Virus record (IMG/VR): IMGVR_UViG_3300025437_000076
Coordinates: 1-21,200 of that record
DNA length: 21,200 nucleotides
Source: a virus
Direction: 5' to 3' (one strand)
A model generated the notes under the pieces. The model was given only the letters and a program-made list of their open reading frames with translations. It was not told where the DNA came from and did no database searches. Numbering within the stretch: the stretch's first letter is position 1; each line of letters starts with the position of its first letter. The position numbers and the translations under genes were made by a program. Shown in pieces: positions 15,393 through 21,200 of this stretch.

Positions 15393-18300
15393 ATGGCTGA
15401 AATGAATGACCAAGATCTCAATGCTGTGATTGAGCTGTTTGCTAAATTGAAACCTGAACTGGCTGAAATTTTAAAACAGTATAAAAAAGAAAATCAATCG
15501 GCTGCCGCACGACAAGCCCAGCAAAAGAAAGAAGATCTAGCCAAACGAGAACAATACCGATCCACGCTCGAATTAAACGCCAAAATCAAGCAGGCCGCTA
15601 GCGATGGTGTAATGGGCAAATTCATCAAGGGCTTTACTTCTATAGGTCGCGAGAATTTTGCCGACACCATGAAAGACTTTAATAAAAGTCTTAAAGATCT
15701 TGATGCTGCAATTAAAAACACAACCGACGACAGCCACAAGGAAGCATTACAAAAACAACGAGAAACCGTAGCATCAAATTTAAGATTGGTGCAAACTCAG
15801 CAAGCTACGTCTGAGTTTATTAAAACCTTTAGTAAAACTGCTGTTAGTCAGATTTCTGCCACTACCGGTAGTTTTGTAAAATCCCTACAATCGGGTGCCA
15901 GCTCCACTGATTTAAGTAGCACGCTAATGAATGGTGCAGTTGATCTTGCAGCCGGATCAGCTGGCATGCTTGGTGGAGCCATGCAAGGTGTTGGCAGTGC
16001 CATGTCGCACCTTAAAGGCAAAGCTGGCTACGCAGGTATTGCACTTGATCTATTTGGTGGCGCTCTACAATCGTTTGCTGGCGGGGCAAGCAAACTGGCC
16101 AAATTTGGCATCGAGGTTTTATCCAAGGAAGTAGAAAAAACAGTCAATGCTTTCAATAGCATGAGTTCGTCTGGAGCCTTGTTTGCCAATGGCATGACTG
16201 GTATGCGGCAAGCAGCAAACAGTGCCGGTTTAACTGTCGAACAATTCTCAAAAGTGGTGTCGGCTAACTCAAGTACTCTAGCAGAAAGCGGTTTGGGTGT
16301 TGGTGAGGCTTCACGCAAGATGGGTGCGGTCAGTGCTGAATCGTCAAAATTAATAGGATCCAGCGGCAAATCATTGCAGCGAGAAATGCTACAGCTGGGG
16401 TACAGTTTTGAAGATCAAGCAGCATTAACAGCTGAAGTCATGGCAGATTTGCGTAAAGGCAACCAGTTGAAAAACATGAGCGATAAACAAATTGCTCAAG
16501 AAACTGCATCATATGCCACTAATCTACGTACTATTGCAGCAATAACCGGCGAAGATGCAAAACGTAAAATGGAAGAAAACCGCAAGGCTGCAACACAGGT
16601 GGCGTTCCGAAACAAATTGCAGGAATTGGAAAAGAAACAGCCCGGTGTAATGAATAAAATAATACAGAGCATGAACACCATGGACGAAACTAGTAAAAAA
16701 GCGTTCATGGAAAAACTAACCATGGGTAATGTGGTTGATAAAAATGCCAATATTTTAATGCAACAATTGCCGGGTATGTCTGAACAAATCGACGGCATGG
16801 TGGATTTAGCAAAAAGCGGGCAATTCTCAGTTGACGAAGCACAACGTCTGCAGGGTAAAACCAATGACAAGATGCGTGCAAACTTTGGGAATCTCAATGA
16901 CATAGGTATTGCAGGCATGGCCGGTGCCGGTGGATTAGAAGATCTAAATCGAGGAATTAGCGGAGTAGTTGACAATACTGATAAAGTCACTGAAGAGTCA
17001 GTAAAGAGTGCACAGGAAGCTGCAAAAAAACAAAAAGAAACTAACGATAAATTAACCGATGGTGTACTATCAGCTGAGCAGGCAGCACAAGATTTAAAAC
17101 TGGCATTAGAAAAAGAATTAACGCCGGCTATTGCAAAATTTGCCGAAGTATCTAAAGAGATGCTGGGCGCAGTGCAGGACATGCTCAACGATATGGGGTT
17201 AGGTACCAAGAAAAAAGGTAAAGAAGAAGAATTTGGATCAACCGCTGGTGGTATCACTGGTGATATTGCTGGTAGTGCAGTGGGTTTAGGTTTTGGTGAA
17301 GTAATTGGTGGCGCAATTGGTACAGCTATTGCTCCCGGTGTTGGGACTGTAATTGGCACCGAACTTGGTGGTATAGCAGGTACAATACTCGGTGGATTAA
17401 CCGCTGGCGCAGTGGGTGACGCAATTGGCGGCGCCATTGGTAAAGGTGTTGACAAATTCAGTAACTGGACATCTGGGAAAAAAGAAGAAGGCTATGCCAT
17501 GGGCGGTGTCAGTACTGGTCCCACCTCGGGTTATCAGCAATTGTTGCACGGTACTGAAGCCATAGTGCCTTTACCTGACGGCAAGACTATTCCAGTTAAA
17601 TTGGACATGGGCGATTTTACTCGCAACAGCATGGGTCAATCCAACGACTCTAAATCAACCAATTGGGGCGGTGCTGCAATGGGCGCTGCAATTGGTACTG
17701 CGATACTTCCTGGCATTGGTACTGCGCTTGGCGGCTTGCTGGGCGGGTTAACACAGGATACTAAAGATAACGGCCCGGACATGGGCGTATGGGAAAGCTC
17801 CACTAGCGAACTCGTAAAATCCAATAACGATCTAGGGCGTGCTTTTAAAGATATGGGATTCGGCACCTCCAAATTGGATCTTGGCAAGATGCTGGGTACT
17901 AGTGGATTATTTGATCAAAATCAAAAAATAGTTGATCAAATGACAGCTAACCAAGCAGCCGACAAAAACAAAGAACGACCCAGCGTGCTTGATACAATGG
18001 GTAATGCAGCCATTGGCGCAGCACTTGGGTCAATGATATTGCCTGGAGTCGGTACCATAGTTGGCGGTGTGTTGGGCAGTGGCATGCTTGATAATTTTGT
18101 TGGAGCCAACGATAAAAAAGATGATACCAGTAAGAGTATTGGTGCCACTATAGAAGATAGTTTTAAAGATTTAATGCCATATGGTATTAACAATACCGGT
18201 CAACCAGGCCTTAACACACCCGACATCAACGGTCTTATTTCTTCAATACAGTCTGATAATAACTTTAAAATAAAAACTGGTGGATTATTTGGTGGTTCAA

Positions 18301-18512
18301 AAGACAACCGAGACACTGACTCAAATCAAAGCATAGTTGCACCTGGCAGCGATCGCAACGTAAAATCTGCTGCTGCCGGTGCAGAATTAAATGATTTAAT
18401 GAAGCAACAGCTGGATTTGCTAAGACAGCTGGTCAGCAAAGCTGGAGATCAAGTGGATATGCAATCTTCTACCCGCGATTTACAGCAAAGATTACTTGAT
18501 AACTCCTATTAA
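15393..18512 (+). CDS. Tail tape measure protein
   Basis: A 1039-residue protein. It begins with a charged helical region (~1-130), followed by long Ala/Ser/Gly-rich helices. The motif GYQQLLHGTEAIVPLPDGKT (within ~710-731) is the GxEAxxPL signature of phage tape measure proteins. Three glycine-zipper hydrophobic segments share one pattern, GAxxGxxxxPGxGTxxGxxxG, starting near residues 640, 764 and 875; they could insert into or cross the host inner membrane. The C-terminus is a short coiled coil (LMKQQLDLLRQLVSKAGDQV). The protein sets tail length and is ejected before the DNA; at ~0.15 nm per residue it would specify a tail of roughly 150 nm. T4 gp29 is much shorter (590). There is no good ribosome binding site. 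It is divergent from gp26, with which it shares a symmetric promoter region. Confidence 0.85.
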   Translation: MAEMNDQDLNAVIELFAKLKPELAEILKQYKKENQSAAARQAQQKKEDLAKREQYRSTLELNAKIKQAASDGVMGKFIKGFTSIGRENFADTMKDFNKSLKDLDAAIKNTTDDSHKEALQKQRETVASNLRLVQTQQATSEFIKTFSKTAVSQISATTGSFVKSLQSGASSTDLSSTLMNGAVDLAAGSAGMLGGAMQGVGSAMSHLKGKAGYAGIALDLFGGALQSFAGGASKLAKFGIEVLSKEVEKTVNAFNSMSSSGALFANGMTGMRQAANSAGLTVEQFSKVVSANSSTLAESGLGVGEASRKMGAVSAESSKLIGSSGKSLQREMLQLGYSFEDQAALTAEVMADLRKGNQLKNMSDKQIAQETASYATNLRTIAAITGEDAKRKMEENRKAATQVAFRNKLQELEKKQPGVMNKIIQSMNTMDETSKKAFMEKLTMGNVVDKNANILMQQLPGMSEQIDGMVDLAKSGQFSVDEAQRLQGKTNDKMRANFGNLNDIGIAGMAGAGGLEDLNRGISGVVDNTDKVTEESVKSAQEAAKKQKETNDKLTDGVLSAEQAAQDLKLALEKELTPAIAKFAEVSKEMLGAVQDMLNDMGLGTKKKGKEEEFGSTAGGITGDIAGSAVGLGFGEVIGGAIGTAIAPGVGTVIGTELGGIAGTILGGLTAGAVGDAIGGAIGKGVDKFSNWTSGKKEEGYAMGGVSTGPTSGYQQLLHGTEAIVPLPDGKTIPVKLDMGDFTRNSMGQSNDSKSTNWGGAAMGAAIGTAILPGIGTALGGLLGGLTQDTKDNGPDMGVWESSTSELVKSNNDLGRAFKDMGFGTSKLDLGKMLGTSGLFDQNQKIVDQMTANQAADKNKERPSVLDTMGNAAIGAALGSMILPGVGTIVGGVLGSGMLDNFVGANDKKDDTSKSIGATIEDSFKDLMPYGINNTGQPGLNTPDINGLISSIQSDNNFKIKTGGLFGGSKDNRDTDSNQSIVAPGSDRNVKSAAAGAELNDLMKQQLDLLRQLVSKAGDQVDMQSSTRDLQQRLLDNSY
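17310..17375 (+). repeat. Glycine-zipper segment 1 in tape measure
   Basis: Encodes GAIGTAIAPGVGTVIGTELG, first of three related segments with a central PGxGT. More Gly/Ala-rich zipper sequence lies on both sides. Confidence 0.7.
17682..17747 (+). repeat. Glycine-zipper segment 2 in tape measure
   Basis: Encodes GAAIGTAILPGIGTALGGLL and neighbouring glycines, starting at residue 764. Nearly the same pattern as segments 1 and 3. Confidence 0.75.
18015..18080 (+). repeat. Glycine-zipper segment 3 in tape measure
   Basis: Encodes GAALGSMILPGVGTIVGGVL and neighbours, starting at residue 875. Confidence 0.75.
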
Positions 18513-18515
18513 TTG

Positions 18516-18523
18516 GTTAAATA
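18516..18523 (+). promoter_or_regulatory. Late promoter box for gp20
   Basis: GTTAAATA, four bases after the tape measure stop and 22 nt before the gp20 ATG. Inferred start near 18529 gives a ~17-nt leader with only a weak GAGA-type ribosome binding site. Confidence 0.6.
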
Positions 18524-18545
18524 CTACTAACTGAGAACACCATAT

Positions 18546-20267
18546 ATGTCGTGGAAAAAATACTTTAGAGCTGCAAATACGTCTGGATCCATGAGCCCTG
18601 TTGGCAGTGGTGGCGAGGGCAGCATGTCTTATCGCAATTATCAAAGCCAATTGCCGGATATCTACGTGGGTCACCCCAATCGTTTAGAGCGCTACAATCA
18701 GTACGAGCAAATGGATCAAGACAGTGAAGTTAATGCTGCGCTGGATATTTTGGCCGAGTTCTGCACACAGCCCAAGTTGGAAACACAAATGCCTTTGGAC
18801 TTGCACTTTAAAGAAAAGCCCACTGACAACGAAGTTAAAATCATCAAAGAACAACTGTTACAGTGGGTCAACTTGAACGACTTTAACAAACGCATGTTTA
18901 AAATTGTGCGTAATACCATCAAATATGGCGATCAAGTTTTTATTCGCGACCCTGAAACATTCAAACTGTACTGGACTGAATCCAGCAAAATAGTCAAGGT
19001 CATTGTCAATGAAGCCGAAGGCAAAAAGCCCGAGCAGTATGTGATCAAGGACCTGCAACCTAATTTTCAAAATCTAACTGCCACAGCAGTCAGCACCACA
19101 GACACTTACACCAACAGTCCCCAAGTGGGTGGCCCACAAGGCAGCTATGTGCAGCCAAGAAGCCCCTACAGCGGCGGCAGCAGATTTACACATGCCACAA
19201 ACGAAAGCGTGATCAATGCTGAGCACATTGTGCATTGCAGCTTGACCGAAGGCCTAGACGTGTTTTATCCGTTTGGCAGCAGCGTGTTAGAGAACATTTT
19301 CAAGGTGTTCAAACAAAAAGAACTGCTGGAAGATGCCATCATTATCTATCGTGTACAGCGTGCACCTGAACGTAGAGCATTCTATATTGACGTTGGTAGC
19401 ATGCCAAGTCACATGGCCATGGCCTTTGTGGACCGTGTCAAAAACGAAATTGCACAGCGCAGAATACCCACACAGTCAGGTGGTGGTGCCAACATGATGG
19501 ACGCTACCTATAATCCCTTGAGCACAAACGAAGACTTTTTCTTCCCGCAAACTGCTGAAGGTCGTGGCAGCAAGGTTGAAGTGCTGCCCGGCGGCAGCAA
19601 CTTGGGCGAGATCACTGACTTGAAATTCTTTACCAACAAGTTGTTCCGTGGTCTACGTATCCCCAGTAGTTACCTGCCCACTGGCATGGAAGATGGCACA
19701 CAGGCTGTGACTGACGGGCGTGTAGGCACTGCCTTGATCCAAGAATGGCGTTTTAACCAGTACTGCAAGCGTTTGCAAAAGATGATCATTGACAAACTGG
19801 ACCAAGAGTTCAAGATGTTCATGCGCTGGCGCGGTATCAATATCGATGGCCAACTGTTTGACTTGGTGTTCAATGAACCGCAAAACTTTGCACAATATCG
19901 CCAGGCCGAAGTTGACGGTGCTAGAATTGGTACATTTACACAGCTAGAAGGTTTCCCATATTTCAGTAAACGTTTCTTGATGCAACGCTACTTGGGCTTG
20001 AACGAACAAGAGATGAGCGAAAACGAAACCATGTGGCTAGAAGAAAAAGGCGACAAGGAAAATGCTGCAGCCGATCCCCTGGGTCTACGCAGCGTGGGCA
20101 TTACTCCTGGCGGCTTGGACACTGACTTGGCTGCAGCCACACCACCTGACCTTGGCGATGGCAGTGAAGCAGCTCCTGGTAGCTCAGGCGGCCCCGTGGG
20201 AGTTGGCGCAGGTGGTGTTCCCGGCGGTGGTGGTGTAGGCGCCAATCCGGTACCGAACCCAGCATAA
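18546..20267 (+). CDS. gp20: Portal vertex protein gp20
   Basis: A 573-residue portal protein (T4 gp20 is 524). Characteristic stretches are VGHPNRLERYNQYEQMDQDS near the N-terminus, INAEHIVHCSLTEGLDVFYP, the helix-rich KELLEDAIIIYRVQRAPERR with AFYIDVGSMP, and LFRGLRIPSSYLPTG. The middle part corresponds to the gp20 region widely used as a marker for aquatic T4-like phages. Twelve copies form the ring at one capsid vertex through which DNA is packaged and ejected, and the ring also nucleates prohead assembly. The last ~55 residues are Gly/Pro/Ala-rich (GVGAGGVPGGGGVGANP) and look disordered, beyond what T4 gp20 has. It is followed 25 nt later by the 74-residue gene and then the prohead core gene, the usual head-gene order. 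Confidence 0.95.
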   Translation: MSWKKYFRAANTSGSMSPVGSGGEGSMSYRNYQSQLPDIYVGHPNRLERYNQYEQMDQDSEVNAALDILAEFCTQPKLETQMPLDLHFKEKPTDNEVKIIKEQLLQWVNLNDFNKRMFKIVRNTIKYGDQVFIRDPETFKLYWTESSKIVKVIVNEAEGKKPEQYVIKDLQPNFQNLTATAVSTTDTYTNSPQVGGPQGSYVQPRSPYSGGSRFTHATNESVINAEHIVHCSLTEGLDVFYPFGSSVLENIFKVFKQKELLEDAIIIYRVQRAPERRAFYIDVGSMPSHMAMAFVDRVKNEIAQRRIPTQSGGGANMMDATYNPLSTNEDFFFPQTAEGRGSKVEVLPGGSNLGEITDLKFFTNKLFRGLRIPSSYLPTGMEDGTQAVTDGRVGTALIQEWRFNQYCKRLQKMIIDKLDQEFKMFMRWRGINIDGQLFDLVFNEPQNFAQYRQAEVDGARIGTFTQLEGFPYFSKRFLMQRYLGLNEQEMSENETMWLEEKGDKENAAADPLGLRSVGITPGGLDTDLAAATPPDLGDGSEAAPGSSGGPVGVGAGGVPGGGGVGANPVPNPA

Positions 20268-20278
20268 TTTACATTTGG

Positions 20279-20286
20279 GTTAAATA
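20279..20286 (+). promoter_or_regulatory. Late promoter box for 74-aa gene, near-leaderless
   Basis: GTTAAATA followed by ACGTAT and the ATG. With T4 geometry the transcript would start about one base before the start codon. Confidence 0.5.
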
Positions 20287-20292
20287 ACGTAT

Positions 20293-20517
20293 ATGTTAAT
20301 TGCTGAAATGTTTGATTCTGCACCCGAAGGGTACTACACCGAAAAGGAAGACCATACTCCTTTAAAGCTGTCTGACCTCCGCAAATCACGTCTGAGTCTT
20401 GAGCAGCTTAATCGTTTACGGATCATGAACGATGTGCGTAAGTTTGAGCACGAAAAGAAACTAGACTCAGTTTCTAAACAATACAACACCGCTGAACCTG
20501 AAGCGTCCGGCGTATAA
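20293..20517 (+). CDS. Small conserved head-region protein
   Basis: A 74-residue charged protein between gp20 and the gp67-like core gene. Residues ~20-62 (TPLKLSDLRKSRLSLEQLNR then MNDVRKFEHEKKLDSVSKQY) should form helices with many basic and acidic residues; the C-terminal end looks disordered. I recall similar small proteins at this position in aquatic T4-like phages, annotated as hypothetical. T4 has gp67 directly after gp20, so this gene is an addition relative to T4. A role in prohead assembly is suggested only by position. No Shine-Dalgarno is seen, and the late box ends 6 nt before the ATG. Confidence 0.75.
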   Translation: MLIAEMFDSAPEGYYTEKEDHTPLKLSDLRKSRLSLEQLNRLRIMNDVRKFEHEKKLDSVSKQYNTAEPEASGV

Positions 20518-20607
20518 TCTAAAATCCCCCTCAAAAACACCTATATAACTAGAAATATTTGCATATATTGTAAATAAGTTACAAGCTATACTAAAAAAGG
20601 AGTTCTT
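20518..20607 (+). promoter_or_regulatory. AT-rich gp67 leader with late box and strong ribosome binding site
   Basis: The gap holds TGTAAATA (20569-20576), a late-type box with inferred start near 20582, and AAGGAG (20597-20602) 5 nt before the ATG. This is the best ribosome binding site in the window, fitting an abundant scaffold protein. Confidence 0.6.
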
Positions 20608-21200
20608 ATGAACAAGTACGAACAGCTGATTGAATTTATTATCAATGAGAATGAAGATAAAGCTCGCGAATTGTTTCACCAATTGGTGATCGAGAAAAGC
20701 CGCGATATCTATGAATCACTCATTGACGAAGAAGATTTTGAAGAAGACATGGGCGGTAACGAAGTTACAAGCCTAATGCACGAAGTCGAATCCGACGAGT
20801 CCGGCATGCACGAAGCCGAAGAAGACGGCGAAATGGACATGAGTCCCATGGGCGGCGAAGAAGAGCACAGCGATGTAGACGGCAACGAACTACCATCTGA
20901 TGACTCTTTTGACGACGTTGACGGTATGGGCATGGAACCAGGCGAAGAAGGCGTTGAAAGCAAAATTCAAGACATCGAATTGGCTCTTGACGATCTTAAA
21001 GCTGAATTTGAAAAACTAATGGGCGGTCATGAACACGGCGAAGAAGAATTCGGCGGCGAAGAAATGGGCGACGAAGGCGAAATGGAATTCGGCGGCGAAG
21101 AGCACACTGAAGAAAGCATGGTTCGTGAATATGTTGAAGATCACGGCCAAGTTTACAAACAAGAACCAGCTGCTGGCGAAGGCAAAACAGTTGGCAAAGG
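20608..21200 (+). CDS. gp67: Prohead core (scaffold) protein gp67-like, partial
   Basis: An open frame of 197 complete codons, cut by the right edge. The N-terminus (QLIEFIINENEDKARELFHQ then LVIEKSRDIYESLIDEEDFE) resembles T4 gp67, which also starts with a short helical segment and then turns strongly acidic. The rest is Glu/Asp/Gly-rich, with GGEE and EFGGEE units repeated (for example EFGGEEMGDEGEMEFGGEE). A short helix (KIQDIELALDDLKAEFEKLM) lies near 110-135. T4 gp67 is only 80 residues, so this version is greatly extended. The protein is an internal core component of the prohead, expected to be cleaved by the gp21 protease during maturation. Its place right after gp20 supports the call. 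Confidence 0.75.
   Translation, partial: MNKYEQLIEFIINENEDKARELFHQLVIEKSRDIYESLIDEEDFEEDMGGNEVTSLMHEVESDESGMHEAEEDGEMDMSPMGGEEEHSDVDGNELPSDDSFDDVDGMGMEPGEEGVESKIQDIELALDDLKAEFEKLMGGHEHGEEEFGGEEMGDEGEMEFGGEEHTEESMVREYVEDHGQVYKQEPAAGEGKTVGK

Noticed and set aside
16496-17455. 319-codon ORF antisense to the tape measure gene
   Set aside because: Ser/Pro/Ile-rich mirror of Gly/Ala-rich coding on the plus strand; no domain and no ribosome binding site.

Overview
The window looks like late and replication/recombination genes of a T4-like contractile-tailed phage (myovirus), closest in flavour to aquatic T4-like phages (cyanophage/pelagiphage type). The portal protein, late sigma factor and gp6/gp25/gp53 baseplate proteins all read as that type, and coding is dense with short gaps and stop/start overlaps. 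There are no tRNA, rRNA, CRISPR or insertion-sequence signatures. The host cannot be told from this sequence.

Layout. (1) 1-9563, minus strand: a baseplate block read right to left, comprising a gp48-like tube/baseplate protein, gp53 wedge, a very large putative hub protein, gp5 spike with a C-terminal muralytic-type domain, gp25, and gp6 (runs off the left edge). (2) 9626-13844, plus strand: gp55 late sigma factor, gp47/gp46 (SbcD/SbcC-like recombination nuclease) and a GIY-YIG nuclease-like protein. (3) 13845-14279: the only long non-coding gap, lying between convergent genes. It holds many hairpins and a terminator for leftward transcription. (4) 14280-15343, minus strand: gp26-like protein followed by a small out-of-frame ORF. 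(5) 15393-21200, plus strand: tape measure protein, gp20 portal, a small conserved-looking protein, and a gp67-like acidic prohead core protein cut by the right edge.

How it works together. gp55 in phages of this group directs RNA polymerase to short late promoters of the TATAAATA type. Eight boxes ending in TAAATA lie just upstream of structural genes here (gp6, gp25, gp48-like, gp26, tape measure, gp20, the 74-aa gene, gp67). I see none upstream of gp55, gp47/46 or the nuclease. This matches a late versus early/middle split.

Most notable observation: the end of the gp26-like gene carries a canonical -1 slippery heptamer (T TTT TTC) two codons before its stop. Three nucleotides later a 17-bp perfect stem begins, with further helices in its loop. 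The -1 frame is exactly that of the following 72-codon ORF, which has no ATG start near its beginning. This looks like a programmed frameshift making a gp26 fusion, similar in logic to the lambda G/GT tail chaperones. It lies beside the tape measure gene but is divergent from it, and the two share a perfectly symmetric pair of late promoters.
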